Origin: Corynebacterium humireducens NBRC 106098 = DSM 45392
GTDB taxonomy: Bacteria > Actinomycetota > Actinomycetes > Mycobacteriales > Mycobacteriaceae
Length of the DNA stretch: 64,000 nt
Direction of reading: 5' to 3'
NCBI RefSeq assembly: GCF_000819445.1
Contig: NZ_CP005286.1
Span: 2,108,001-2,172,000, forward strand
Part shown: positions 1-12,925 of the stretch, in pieces
Layout of the letters: each line of letters starts with the position of its first letter
Numbering within the stretch: position 1 is the first letter of the stretch
Notes under the pieces: generated by a model
What the model was told of the DNA's origin: nothing
The model's input: the letters and a program-made list of their open reading frames with translations, nothing else
Database searches by the model: none
Made by a program: the position numbers and the translations under genes

Positions 1-1
1 C

Positions 2-367
2 ACGGACCAGACGCCGAACTACTACCCGGGCGGCAACGTCGCGGGTCGTCCGGTCCCGGCCGGCTGGTACTCCCGCCCGTGGTGGGCCGACGCGATGGCC
101 ACCGGCATGTGGACGGCGACGTCGATGATGATGTTCTCCATGATGTTCTCCGGCATGGCCGGTGTGGGCTACGGCGGCGACGCCTGGGCCTCCGGCTACG
201 GCGAGGGCTACGAGGAGGGTCTGGCCGCCGGTGGCGAGGACATGGGCGATGCCGGCGACATGGGTGACACCGGTGACATGGGCGGCGGTGAGGACATGGG
301 CGGCGGCTTCTTCGACGGTGGAGACGGCGGCGGCCTGTTCGACGGAGGCTTCGACTTCGACTTCTGA
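2..367 (+). CDS. C-terminal part of a membrane protein with an acidic Gly/Met/Asp-rich tail
   Basis: The gene begins left of the window; the open frame runs from the first bases to a TGA at 365-367. What is visible is a short Pro/Tyr/Trp segment, one hydrophobic Met-rich stretch (about residues 34-55 of the visible part, a likely membrane helix) and a low-complexity tail of GEDMG/GDMGD repeats ending in alternating Phe and Asp. The tail is strongly acidic and looks disordered. I do not recognise the family. It lies 27 nt upstream of the aldo/keto reductase gene on the same strand. Open frame and codon pattern support a real gene, but its function cannot be read from the fragment. Confidence 0.6.
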   Translation, partial: TDQTPNYYPGGNVAGRPVPAGWYSRPWWADAMATGMWTATSMMMFSMMFSGMAGVGYGGDAWASGYGEGYEEGLAAGGEDMGDAGDMGDTGDMGGGEDMGGGFFDGGDGGGLFDGGFDFDF

Positions 368-2044
<1,677 letters not shown>

Positions 2045-2048
<4 letters not shown>

Positions 2049-2989
2049 TGTGTCACCACCTTCCGGATCACATCAGCCGCACGCTGGGCTGCACCGGAAG
2101 TCTGCCACCGGATCCACCGGCTGTCCAGCGAATTCGTCACATCGAGCAGGTCGGGCCAGTCCGCGGCGGTGGGGAACTGAGGACGGACCACGGCGAGTCC
2201 GGCGGCGTCGAGAAGCGCGGCCGTGGCGTGCTGCTCGGCGAAGGGGCGCTCCTGCGGGAGGACGAGCGCCGGGGTGTCGGCCACGGCGACGTCGGCGACG
2301 GAGTTCTGGCCGCCGGCGGTGACCACGACGCGCGCCCCGGCGAGGTACGGCAGGGGGTCGGCGACGGCCGTGTCGCCGCCGAGGAAGCGGAAGGAGCGGT
2401 CGGGGCAGGCCTCCTGCACGGCGTCCCACTGCCCGCGGGTCCACCCGGAGCCGCCGCGCCCGCTGAGGACGACGACGTCACCGTCGATGACGTCCTCCAC
2501 GCCCCGGAAGCGGGAGATGCCGCCGACCTGGTGCACGCGCGGCCCGTGGGCGCGCAGGTGCTCGGGCAGCGGCACCCAGTTCGGCCACGCCGCGATGATG
2601 GCGGCGGCCTGCCGGTAGCCGAGCTGGTGGGCGGCGTCGTCGCGCACCCCCGGCATGGCGAGGGTGATCACCGGCACGCCCATGAGCCGGGCCAGCAGCG
2701 CCACCTCGACGGAGACGTCGACGTAGAAGGCGGCGGGGCGGTGCTCGTCGATCCACGCCGCGATCTGCGCCATGCGCCCGCGCAGCCCCGCGTGCCCGGG
2801 CGGCACGTGGTGCAGGGTGCCGTGGGCGTCCCGGTCCCCGCTTATCGACGCCCCCGCATCGTCCACCAGCACCACATCCGCGGACGGGTCGGTGGACAGC
2901 AGTTGGGCGGGACGGTCGAGGGCGGCCATGATGGCGCGACACCGGTGCACGTGACCGCTGCCGTGGTGGTGGGCGTAGAAACCGATCAT
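2045..2989 (-). CDS. GT-B glycosyltransferase, MurG/GT28-like
   Basis: A 314-residue protein starting MIGFYAHHHGSGHVHR; the His-rich glycine loop is typical of the N-terminal acceptor domain of MurG-like GT-B enzymes. The C-terminal half has the GT28 donor-site signature TAGGQNSVADVAVADTPAL, followed by PQERPFAEQ. There are no membrane helices. The open frame continues far upstream, but the true start is the ATG at 2989, which overlaps the stop of the preceding gene as ATGA and matches the conserved N-terminus. It is the third gene of the leftward operon and is translationally coupled on both sides. It probably adds one sugar to a lipid- or nucleotide-linked acceptor; specificity is unknown. 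Confidence 0.85.
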
Positions 2990-4050
2990 CGGGTGGGCAC
3001 CTCGCTGTAGAGCTCCGCGTAGCGACGCGCGACCTGGGTGAGGCTGTGGTGGCGGACGACCCACTCGCGGACCACGGGCCGGTCGATCCCGGCGGCGACG
3101 TGGACAGCTGCGGCGAGGGACTCGACGTCGTCGGGCACCGCCAGGGCCGCGGGGGCGCTGGTGAGGAGTTCGCCGAGGCCGCCGCGTCGGAAAGCGGCGA
3201 CCGGGGTGCCGCAGGCCATCGCCTCGAAGGCGACGAGGCCGAAGGGCTCCTCCCAGCGCGGGGTGACCAGGCAGACGTGGCACTGGCTGACCAGGGTCTG
3301 CAGGCCGACGTGGTCGAGTTCGCCGACCCACGTGGCGGCCTGGCCCGTCATGCGGGGGACGATCTCCGTGGAGAAGTAGCGGTGGTCGCCGACGCGGCCG
3401 GCGAACAGCAGGGGGATCCCGGCGCGGCGGCAGGCGTCCATGGCCAGGTGCAGGCCCTTCTCGGGGACGATGCGGCCGAACCACACGGCGGCCTCGCCCC
3501 CGGGGCCGGGCCGCCAGAGGTCGGTGTCGACGCCGTTGGGGATCACCGTGGCCGGGCGGGGCAGCACCCAGTCCGCGGCGGTGGCGGCGGACACGGCGGT
3601 GAAGCGCCCGGCGCGGGGGCCGGCGGCGGCGATGGCGTCCTGCACCTCCGGCAGGGCGGGTGTGTGCAGGGTGGTCAGCAGCGGCAGCGGGTGCTCGAAG
3701 AGGACCGGGGTGAGGCTGTTGTTGTGCACGATGTCGTAGCCCTCCCGCGCGAGGTGACGGGCCAGGCGGTGGAAGGCGGCATCCTCCGCGGCGCGCGCCC
3801 CGGGCGGGTAGGCGGTGTCGCTGGCCTCGAGGGGGTCGCGGGACCAGGAGATGCCGGGCAGCTCGACGTCGCGGACGTGCCCCTGGGAGCCGGCGGCGGC
3901 ATAGAGGTCGACGGTGTGGCCGAGGGAGCGCACGGCGCGGACCAGGGTGTGGCAGAAGGCCTCGAGCCCGCCGGCGTAGGGCTCCCGGATGGGATAGCGC
4001 GCGGGCGCGACCAGCGCGATGCGGCGGCGCGGGGTGGTGGCCAGCGTCAT
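2986..4050 (-). CDS. Family 4 glycosyltransferase (GT-B fold)
   Basis: A 354-residue enzyme with N-terminal RRRIALVAPARYPI...YAGGLEAF (acceptor domain), VIPNGVDTDLW, VWFGRIVPEKG and the GT4 catalytic motif EEPFGLVAFEAMACGTPV near residue 280, whose two glutamates (EPFGLVAFE) correspond to the EX7E pair of retaining GT4 enzymes. The start is the ATG at 4050, overlapping the stop of the upstream glycosyltransferase (ATGA), rather than the much longer open frame. It is the second gene of the leftward operon. GT4 enzymes commonly use UDP- or GDP-sugars to build surface glycans; donor and acceptor here are not inferable. Confidence 0.88.
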   Translation of the reverse strand: MTLATTPRRRIALVAPARYPIREPYAGGLEAFCHTLVRAVRSLGHTVDLYAAAGSQGHVRDVELPGISWSRDPLEASDTAYPPGARAAEDAAFHRLARHLAREGYDIVHNNSLTPVLFEHPLPLLTTLHTPALPEVQDAIAAAGPRAGRFTAVSAATAADWVLPRPATVIPNGVDTDLWRPGPGGEAAVWFGRIVPEKGLHLAMDACRRAGIPLLFAGRVGDHRYFSTEIVPRMTGQAATWVGELDHVGLQTLVSQCHVCLVTPRWEEPFGLVAFEAMACGTPVAAFRRGGLGELLTSAPAALAVPDDVESLAAAVHVAAGIDRPVVREWVVRHHSLTQVARRYAELYSEVPTR

Positions 4051-5057
4051 CGGCCGCTCACCTCCCGGTACACCTCGCGGTGGGCCTGCCGGATGTCCTC
4101 CAGCTGGCGGTCGCGGTCGCCCGTGTAGGGCAACGGTCCCTGCTCGTGGAGGTGGATGAGGGCGCGGGCGGCGTCGAGGGGATCCCCGGTGATGTACTCC
4201 TCCACGCCCCGCGGATCGTCGGCCTGGGCGACGTACATGCCGCAGTCGGGGACGGCGACGTCGACCCCGAGGTCGCGGCACATCTCCAGCCAGCCGGAGT
4301 GGGTGCCCCGCAGGTACGGCAGGAGCACGACGGCGCACCTGCCCACCGCCGCGTGCAGGGTGTCGTCGGACATCGGGGTGTGGGAGCGCACGTCGAGGAA
4401 GCCGGCGGCCTGGTCGCGGGACAGGGCGTGGGTGAGGTGCGCGGTGCGGGAGTCCTCGTGCAGGTGGACGCGCAGGGGCTCGCCGGTGGCGCGGTGCACG
4501 GTGCGGGCGAGGATGCGGTAGAAGACGGGGTCGGTGATGACGTTCGCCCGCAGCGACTTGAGGAACACCCCGATCCCCGTGCCCGTGCCGGTGGCCTGCG
4601 GCGGATGGGTGACCACGCGCGGGTGCGGGATGATGCGGGCACCGGGGCGCAGCCGGGTGGCGGCGGCGTCGGTGAGGGTGATACGGGCGGCGGCGGCGTC
4701 GAGAAGCACGTGCAGTTTGGCGTGGTGCTCGGACTGGTCGACGAAGTGCGGGTTGTCCAGATCGTGGACAGTCACCACGAGCGGCACGCCGCGGTCCCGC
4801 AGCACCTCGACGAGGGCGCGGGTGTCGGCGACGCTGAGGTGGTCGAAGCCGAAGTGCAGGTGCACGAGGTCGGGCAGGTCGGCGTCGGAGCGGGTGTGCC
4901 ACCAGGCGGCGTCGAGGGCCGGGTGCGGCCACCAGTTGCCGTCGATGTCGGGGTCCGGGCGGTAGCGGACGTCGAGGGGGCGGACGGCCTCCGTGTAGAC
5001 GTGTCCGGCCGGGATGGACAGGACATCGAGTGTGTCCACACCACCGTCTGGGCGCAT
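4047..5057 (-). CDS. Glycosyltransferase-like protein, first gene of the leftward operon
   Basis: A 336-residue soluble protein. LVHLHFGFDHLS and VPLVVTVHDLDNPH resemble the N-terminal Rossmann domain of GT4-type enzymes (a 'V-H-x-H' and 'TVHD' arrangement). The C-terminal half contains HTPMSDDTLHAAVGRCAVVLLPYLRGTHSGW, comparable to the donor-site region of GT-B enzymes, but the canonical EX7E motif is replaced by a weaker GTHSGWLEMCRDLG. The start ATG at 5057 follows a clear GAGGTGA Shine-Dalgarno. Its stop overlaps the next gene. A diverged glycosyltransferase is most likely; a non-catalytic partner is possible because the catalytic glutamates are not obvious. Confidence 0.75.
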   Translation of the reverse strand: MRPDGGVDTLDVLSIPAGHVYTEAVRPLDVRYRPDPDIDGNWWPHPALDAAWWHTRSDADLPDLVHLHFGFDHLSVADTRALVEVLRDRGVPLVVTVHDLDNPHFVDQSEHHAKLHVLLDAAAARITLTDAAATRLRPGARIIPHPRVVTHPPQATGTGTGIGVFLKSLRANVITDPVFYRILARTVHRATGEPLRVHLHEDSRTAHLTHALSRDQAAGFLDVRSHTPMSDDTLHAAVGRCAVVLLPYLRGTHSGWLEMCRDLGVDVAVPDCGMYVAQADDPRGVEEYITGDPLDAARALIHLHEQGPLPYTGDRDRQLEDIRQAHREVYREVSGR

Positions 5058-5217
5058 TTCTCACCTCACTGTCAGTGACCGATCAGGAACAGGGCGAATC
5101 TCGGGGCGCTCATCAGCCTCCGCTAATGTCGCCCCACCCGGTCATCATATGCCGGTTATTATGTTGTGGAAGAAAAGTGAGATCCCGAATATGCAGAAAC
5201 CTTGATAAATTGGCGTC
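5058..5217. promoter_or_regulatory. AT-rich divergent promoter region of the glycan locus
   Basis: This 160-bp gap separates the leftward glycosyltransferase operon from the rightward WcbI gene and is markedly richer in A/T than its surroundings, especially 5145-5215. Leftward transcripts carry a good Shine-Dalgarno. The rightward gene has none, and a TTGATAAATT stretch lies just before its ATG, so its transcript may be leaderless. Exact -35/-10 elements cannot be assigned with confidence. Confidence 0.45.
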
Positions 5218-6150
5218 ATGACCACCCCACACGACCTCCCCCGCCGTCGCCACTACGGCAACTTCTACCAGGTCAACCCGACGAAACGTCACGACAACCG
5301 CCCCTTCGTCGTCGTCATGGGCAACTGCCAGGCCGAGTCCCTCCGCATCCTCCTCGACAGCGCCGGCACCGTCGATTCCTTCCGCATTCCCCCGGTTCAC
5401 GAGTTCACCGCCGAGGACGTCGAGCTGCTCGCCCCGGTCCTCGCGCGCGCCGACGTCCTCGTCTCCCAACCCATCCGCGACGGTTACCGCGACCTCCCCC
5501 TCGGCACCGCCGAGCTGGCCGCCCTCCTGCCGCCCGGCGCGTCGGTCATCCGCTACCCGGTGCTGCGCTGGGACGGGCTCATGCCCTTCCACGCCATCAT
5601 CCGCGACCCGGCCGACCCCTCCCGCAACCCGCCGGTCGTCCCGTACCACGATCTGCGCCTCGTCGTCGCCGCCGACCGCGGTCTCGACGCCCCCGTCGAC
5701 GTCGACCCCGGGGCCCCGGCCTTCCGCGAGGCCGCCGCCCTGTCCATCGGCCACCTGCGCACCCGCGAGCAGCACCACGGCACGGTGGTGGTCTCCGATC
5801 ATCTCGAGACCGCCCCGGTGTGGCACACCATCAACCACCCCTCCAACGAGACACTGGCGTACATGGCGCAACAGGTCCTCGACGAGATCGTCCCCGGCGG
5901 CACCGTCACCCCGCCCGCCGACCGCGAGATGCTCGGCGGGCTGCAGGCCCCGGTGGAGCCCCGCGCGGCACACGCCCTCGGGGTGCCGGACGCCGCCGTG
6001 GGCCGCGAGCAGTGGACCGCCGCCGGCGCCCCCCTCGACTGGCCCTCACTCGTCGCCGAGCAGCTGGCCTTCTACCGGGAGCACCCGCAGATTGTGGCAG
6101 CCGGCCTGACGCGCCACGCCGAGCGCCTCGCCCTCCTGGGTCTGGCATGA
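5218..6150 (+). CDS. WcbI-family polysaccharide biosynthesis protein (putative acetyltransferase)
   Basis: A 310-residue soluble protein with the hallmark VVMGNCQAESLRILLD (residues 34-49) of the WcbI family, whose founding member belongs to the Burkholderia capsule locus and binds CoA. Further conserved-looking stretches are VLVSQPIRDGYR and a catalytic-type HTINHPSN near residue 205. The fold is expected to be SGNH-hydrolase-like, with the GNCQ loop in the active site. It starts divergently from the glycosyltransferase operon, and its TGA overlaps the ATG of the following glycosyltransferase (ATGA), so the two are coupled. Inference: it modifies, perhaps acetylates, the glycan made by the neighbouring enzymes. 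Confidence 0.82.
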   Translation: MTTPHDLPRRRHYGNFYQVNPTKRHDNRPFVVVMGNCQAESLRILLDSAGTVDSFRIPPVHEFTAEDVELLAPVLARADVLVSQPIRDGYRDLPLGTAELAALLPPGASVIRYPVLRWDGLMPFHAIIRDPADPSRNPPVVPYHDLRLVVAADRGLDAPVDVDPGAPAFREAAALSIGHLRTREQHHGTVVVSDHLETAPVWHTINHPSNETLAYMAQQVLDEIVPGGTVTPPADREMLGGLQAPVEPRAAHALGVPDAAVGREQWTAAGAPLDWPSLVAEQLAFYREHPQIVAAGLTRHAERLALLGLA

Positions 6151-8099
6151 TCTGCCACCTCATCGTCGGCCCCGACGGCCACGGCGTCACCGAGTACGCC
6201 CGCTCGCTGGCCGCGCACTCGGCCGGTTCCGTGTTGGTGGGGATGGGCCCGCTGCCGCCGGGGCCCGTCCACGTCACCTTCACCGACCACCTCTTCGGCG
6301 ACACCCCGGAGCGGGCCGTCGACGCGGTGCTGGCCCGCTGCGCCGGGCATCCGCTGAGCGTCAGCCTTCACGACATCCCGCAGGAGGCGGAGGGCGCGGC
6401 GCGGTTCGCCCGCCGGGCCCCCGCTTATCGACGCCTCGCCTCCGCCGCCGACCTCGCCGTGGTGAACTCCCACCACGAGGCGGCATTCTTCGACGATCCG
6501 CTGCCCGTGGTGCCGTTGCCGGTTCCCACCATCGACTCCGCCTATGATCCGGAGTCCTCCACGGTGGGGATCCTCGGCTTCATCTACCCCGGCAAGGGAC
6601 ACGACGACCTGCTCCGCGCGGTGGCGGGCACCGGGCTGCGCGTCCGTGCGCTCGGCGGGGTGAGCGCGGGTCACGAGGACTGGGCCGCCCAGCTGCAGGA
6701 GCTGGCCCGGGAGCTCGACGTGGACTTCGAAATCACCGGCTGGCTCTCCGATTCCGAGCTCGCCGCCGAGATGGGACGCATCGAGATCCCCGTGTGCGCC
6801 CACCGCCACTACTCCGCCTCCGGCTCCCTCATGGCCTGGCTCGGGGCGGGCCGGACGGTGCTGGTCAGCGATTCGCCCTACACCCGGGAGATGGCGCAGC
6901 GCTGGCCCGGCGTCGAGGTGGTCGACGACTGGGGTGCGGCGCTGCGGGACTTCTCCCCCACCCCACCTGCGGCCAACGAGGGCTGGGACTGGCCGGACCT
7001 CGCCGCCGAGTGGGAGCGGCACTGGCGTCGGCTGTGGCCGCGCGTGTCCGTCGTCATCCCCCACTACAACAACCCGGAGGGGCTGCGGGAGGTGATGCGG
7101 GGCGTCGAGAAGCAGGACTACCCGGGGGAGATCGAGATCATCGTCGCCGACGACGGCTCCACCGTCCCGCCGGACGTCGACGCCATTGTCGTGCGCCAGG
7201 AGGACCTCGGATTCCGCGCGGCCGCGGCCCGCAACCTCGGTGCCGGGGCGGCGAGCGGTGAGGTGCTCACGTTCTTCGACGGCGACACCGTGCCCGGGCC
7301 CGGATACCTCACGGCCGTCGTGCCGCACGTGGTGGCCGACGGCCGCGCAGTGGTCGTCGGCACCCGCCTCACCGGCCCGGAGCGGGAGGAACCGCAGTGG
7401 CTGCGCGACGCCTGGACGCACACCGGGCACCTGCAGCGCGCCGACGACGGCAGCTGGCGCTACGTCATCTCCGCCGCACTCACCTGTGGGCGGGAGTTCT
7501 TCCGGGAGATCGGCGGTTTCGACGGCTCCCTGGTCGGCTACGGCGGTGAGGACTGGGAGTTCGGCCACCGCGCCTGGGAGGCCGGCGCCCGCCTCGTCCA
7601 CGAACCCCGCGCCGTCGCCGTCCACGACGAACCGGACTGGGGCGGACGCAGCGCCGACCCCGCGGAGAAGAACTCCGAGACCATCGCCCTCGCCCACCGC
7701 ATCACCCACCCCCTGGCCCGGCCCGCCGGCGTCATCTTCGACACCGCCGACATCGAGGTCCACGTCCCCGGCTGGCCCGAGGCCGGCGTCACCGAGACCG
7801 TCATCATCGGGTGGCTGCGCGCCGGAGACGTCCACGTCATCATCGACCCCGTGCCCGAACTCTTCCTCGCCGATCCCCGCGTTCGCCCCGCAGGCAACGG
7901 CGCCCGCATCACCGTGCTTCTCGACGCCCCCGTCATCCCCGACACCCTCCCCACCACGCACAACGCCACCTGCCTCCGGGAAGGAGAACAGGTGGCGAGG
8001 GTGAGGGGGCGGCGTCGGGAAGCTCCCGTCACGGTCGACGTCACATGGACGCTCGTCGACGGACCGCGACGCCTCGAACGCGACTTCGCGGGCTGGTGA
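6147..8099 (+). CDS. Two-domain glycosyltransferase (GT-B-like N-terminus, GT2 C-terminal domain)
   Basis: A 650-residue protein read from the ATG at 6147, which overlaps the WcbI stop; the open frame extends further upstream only as shadow. Residues 1-290 look like a GT-B acceptor/donor pair (VGPDGHGVTEYARSL, VSLHDIPQEAEG, GILGFIYPGKGHDDLL). Residues 300-520 are a complete GT2 domain: VSVVIPHYNN, VADDGS, TFFDGDTVPG (DxD) and VGYGGEDWEFGHRAWEAG. The last about 130 residues are a non-catalytic beta-rich extension of unknown type. It ends flush against the convergent rpiB. A fused pair of transferases could add two sugars in sequence. Confidence 0.85.
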   Translation: MICHLIVGPDGHGVTEYARSLAAHSAGSVLVGMGPLPPGPVHVTFTDHLFGDTPERAVDAVLARCAGHPLSVSLHDIPQEAEGAARFARRAPAYRRLASAADLAVVNSHHEAAFFDDPLPVVPLPVPTIDSAYDPESSTVGILGFIYPGKGHDDLLRAVAGTGLRVRALGGVSAGHEDWAAQLQELARELDVDFEITGWLSDSELAAEMGRIEIPVCAHRHYSASGSLMAWLGAGRTVLVSDSPYTREMAQRWPGVEVVDDWGAALRDFSPTPPAANEGWDWPDLAAEWERHWRRLWPRVSVVIPHYNNPEGLREVMRGVEKQDYPGEIEIIVADDGSTVPPDVDAIVVRQEDLGFRAAAARNLGAGAASGEVLTFFDGDTVPGPGYLTAVVPHVVADGRAVVVGTRLTGPEREEPQWLRDAWTHTGHLQRADDGSWRYVISAALTCGREFFREIGGFDGSLVGYGGEDWEFGHRAWEAGARLVHEPRAVAVHDEPDWGGRSADPAEKNSETIALAHRITHPLARPAGVIFDTADIEVHVPGWPEAGVTETVIIGWLRAGDVHVIIDPVPELFLADPRVRPAGNGARITVLLDAPVIPDTLPTTHNATCLREGEQVARVRGRRREAPVTVDVTWTLVDGPRRLERDFAGW

Positions 8100-8573
8100 C
8101 TATTCGGCCGGGAGCTCCGGGGCGACGCCCGTGCGCTCGTAGTCGGCGAGGATGTCGATGCGACGCTGGTGACGCTCCGCCTTCGACCAGTCCTGATCCA
8201 GGAACGCATCGACGATCGCCAGCGCCTCCTCCTCGGAGTGCATGCGACCACCCAGGCCGATGAGCTGGGCATTGTTGTGCTCACGCGCCAGGCGGGCGGT
8301 CTCCGGGGACCAGGCCAGAGCGCACCGGGCACCCTTGACCTTGTTCGCGGCGATCTGCTCGCCGTTGCCGGAACCACCGAGCACGATGCCCAGGGAACCC
8401 GGATCGTTGACCGTGCGGGAGGCGGCCTCGATGCAGAAGGCCGGGTAGTCGTCGTCGGGATCGTAGGTGTGGGCGCCACAGTCGATGACGTCGTGGCCCT
8501 GCTTCTTCAGGTGCTCGGCGATGATGTTCTTCATGTCAAAGCCGGCGTGGTCTGCTCCAAGGTAAACGCGCAT
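8100..8573 (-). CDS. rpiB: Ribose-5-phosphate isomerase B
   Basis: A 157-residue cytosolic enzyme of the RpiB/LacA-LacB family that interconverts ribose 5-phosphate and ribulose 5-phosphate in the pentose phosphate pathway. MRVYLGADHAGFDMK (phosphate and general-base region), DCGAHTYDPDDDYP and VLGGSGNGEQIAANKVKG carry the family motifs; the GGSGNG form with Ser is the actinobacterial type, where Cys is found in E. coli. The start is the ATG at 8573. TAGGAT at 8586-8581 lies 7 nt upstream, the spacing of a leaderless transcript. Beginning rpiB, the DsbA-like gene and pepN recapitulate, as I recall, the Rv2465c-Rv2467 order. Confidence 0.95.
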   Translation of the reverse strand: MRVYLGADHAGFDMKNIIAEHLKKQGHDVIDCGAHTYDPDDDYPAFCIEAASRTVNDPGSLGIVLGGSGNGEQIAANKVKGARCALAWSPETARLAREHNNAQLIGLGGRMHSEEEALAIVDAFLDQDWSKAERHQRRIDILADYERTGVAPELPAE

Positions 8574-8611
8574 GGTGCTGATCCTACCGGGGTGGCTTGG
8601 GGCGCCGCGGT

Positions 8612-8653
8612 TTGGCCACTTCTGGGGTGTTTGAACACCCCGGAAGTGGCCAA
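8612..8653. repeat. Near-perfect 42-bp palindrome between two leftward genes
   Basis: Two 21-nt half-sites (8612-8632 and 8633-8653) pair with one mismatch in the stem and one at the centre, with outer sequence TTGGCCACTTC and inner GGGGTGTTTGAACACCCC. It lies after the stop of the small membrane protein gene (8678) and before rpiB. No T-run follows on the minus strand, so it is not a classic intrinsic terminator; RNA processing, transcript end protection or a protein-binding site are alternatives. Confidence 0.75.
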
Positions 8654-8677
8654 GCTGCGCCGCAGTGGACCCGGGCC

Positions 8678-8935
8678 CTACCTCCGCCCGGCCTCGGACC
8701 GCGAGGTGAACACCTTCCACGCGATCCAGATGCCCAGGACGAGCAGCAGCACGGGGATGATCCGCAGGACGAGGATCACGGTACCCAGGAATCCCGCCAG
8801 CACGGCGACAGCGGCGGCGACGAGGCAGACGACGGCGCCGAGGGAGGCCACCGCCTTGTTGGTGTTCCAGGTGAAGTAGGCGACCGCGGCGGCGACGGCC
8901 GCGATGATGGTGGCTGTCAGCGTGGTCTCGAACAT
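8678..8935 (-). CDS. Small integral membrane protein (85 residues)
   Basis: An 85-residue hydrophobic protein with about three predicted membrane segments (roughly residues 5-20, 28-50 and 52-75) and a basic C-terminal tail (WKVFTSRSEAGRR). No catalytic motif is visible and I do not recognise a named family. Its ATG at 8935 lies 3 nt after the stop of the DsbA-like gene, with AGGTG as Shine-Dalgarno inside that stop region, so the two are cotranscribed. A large hairpin follows the gene. Function unknown. Confidence 0.75.
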   Translation of the reverse strand: MFETTLTATIIAAVAAAVAYFTWNTNKAVASLGAVVCLVAAAVAVLAGFLGTVILVLRIIPVLLLVLGIWIAWKVFTSRSEAGRR

Positions 8936-8938
8936 GCC

Positions 8939-9556
8939 TTACACCTGGGGGTTCTCGGTGCGGGACCGCTTGAGCTCGAAGAAGTAGGGGAACTGGGCGA
9001 GGCGGACGGCGGCGTCGAAAAGCTCGCCCGCCTCCTCCCCCTCCGGCACGCGGGTGATGACCGGACCGAAGAAGGCGGTGTCGCCGAGCTTGAGCACCGG
9101 GGTGCCGACATCGTCGCCGACCGACTCCATGGCGGCGTCGTGGAACTCGCGGAGCTTCTCGTCGACCTGCTCGGAGTTGGCGGCGGTGGCATAGATGGAG
9201 CTCAGGCCGGCGTCCTTGAGGGCCTGCTCGATGACGCCGTCGTAGGCACCGAAGCCCTTCTTACCGCTCTCCTTGCCGGCGTGGATGATGGTGCCCATGG
9301 CGGTGTAGAGGCCGTCGACGGCACCCGGCTCCTCGAGGGCGACGCGGGTGAACACGCGCGCGGGGCCCCAGGCGGCCTCCATGGCGGACATGTAGCCGGG
9401 GTCGAGGTCGCGGCCGTCGTTGAGGACGCTGAGGGACATGGGAATCCACTCGACGGTGATGTCGCGGACCTTCTCGACCTCCTTGATCCAGCGGGAGGTC
9501 TGCCAGGCGAAGGGGCAGGTGACGTCGAACCAGAACTGCACAGTATTTGTTGTCAT
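8939..9556 (-). CDS. DsbA-superfamily oxidoreductase, Rv2466c-like, with altered CPFA active site
   Basis: A 205-residue protein that, from memory, matches the mycothiol-dependent nitroreductase Rv2466c along its length: VQFWFDVTCPFAW, SRWI, GTPVLKLGDTAFFGPV, RVPEGEEAG and FFELKRSRTE. The fold is a thioredoxin domain with a helical insertion. The redox motif is C14-P-F-A17 here, whereas Rv2466c has CPWC, so the resolving cysteine is missing; chemistry would rely on one cysteine with mycothiol or mycoredoxin. The ATG at 9556 follows TACCAT (9568-9563) by 6 nt, indicating a leaderless mRNA, and fits the family N-terminus better than upstream starts. It is divergent from pepN, as in mycobacteria. 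Confidence 0.88.
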   Translation of the reverse strand: MTTNTVQFWFDVTCPFAWQTSRWIKEVEKVRDITVEWIPMSLSVLNDGRDLDPGYMSAMEAAWGPARVFTRVALEEPGAVDGLYTAMGTIIHAGKESGKKGFGAYDGVIEQALKDAGLSSIYATAANSEQVDEKLREFHDAAMESVGDDVGTPVLKLGDTAFFGPVITRVPEGEEAGELFDAAVRLAQFPYFFELKRSRTENPQV

Positions 9557-9623
9557 GAGCACATGGTACGTGCGGACTAGTGTGGGCGGTGCGAGAAAAT
9601 TCATCCGACCGAGGAGTACCCCC

Positions 9624-12181
<2,558 letters not shown>

Positions 12182-12185
<4 letters not shown>

Positions 12186-12925
12186 TCGTCCTGGTCGTGC
12201 GGCCGGGTGACCACCCGGATGTGGGCGACGTCGGCACGCAGGACGTCCTCGGAGTACTCGACGGGCACCCCGTCGCGGGTGGTCGCGGTGCGGCAGATCC
12301 GCAGCAACGGCAGGCTGCGGGTCACGCCGAGGACGTGCTGCTCCCAGCTCGACGCCACGCCGGGGACGAGGGTCTCCGTCTTGACCACGGGACGCAGGTC
12401 CCAGGTGGCGTCGAGAAGCTCGTGGAGGGAGCGGGACAGGTCCTGGTCGAGCATGCCGGGAACCAGGGCGGCCGGGAAGTAGGCGTTCTCCACGACGAAG
12501 GGGGTGTCGCCCGCCGTCCAGAGGCGGACGATCTGCACGACCTTCTCCCCGAGCGGGACGTCGAGCGACTCCGCGACGACCGGTTCCGCGGGGACGAGCC
12601 CGGCCTCGAGGACCTCGGGGGGCACCTCCAGGCCGTGGTCCCGCAGCTGCGGGATGAGACCCTCCATGCGGGTCAGTTCGATCACCGGGGGGATCGAGCG
12701 GATGAAGGTGCCGCCGGTGCGTCCGCGGCGGCGTTCGATGAGGCCCTCCATCTGGAGGATGTCCAGGACGTGGCGGACGGTCATGCGGGCGACGCCGAAC
12801 TCCTCCACGAGTTGCCGCTCGGTGGGCAGCCTGTCTCCACCGCTCAACTCACGACGCTCGATGCGACCGCGCAGGTCGTCGGCGATGGCAAGGTACGCCG
12901 GAGGCCGGCGGGACGGGGAACTCAC
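12182..12925 (-). CDS. GntR-family regulator, HutC subfamily (UTRA domain)
   Basis: A 247-residue transcription factor. Residues about 8-75 form the winged helix (YLAIADDLRGRI, LPTERQLVEEFGVARMTVRHVLD, GLIERRRGRTGGTF); residues about 85-240 are a UTRA effector domain (GLEVPPEVL, VVQIVRLW, PFVVENAYFP). UTRA regulators usually sense sugar phosphates, histidine-pathway acids or similar small ligands; this ligand is unknown. The frame is open further upstream, but TATTCT (12937-12932) sits 6 nt before the GTG at 12925, which I take as a leaderless start. It faces the FAD/NAD(P) gene across a 282-bp gap and may regulate itself or that gene. Confidence 0.88.

Noticed and set aside
5202..6146. Upstream extension of the two-domain glycosyltransferase in its own frame
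   Set aside because: It overlaps the WcbI gene in another frame and lacks transferase motifs; ATGA overlap at 6147 marks the true start.
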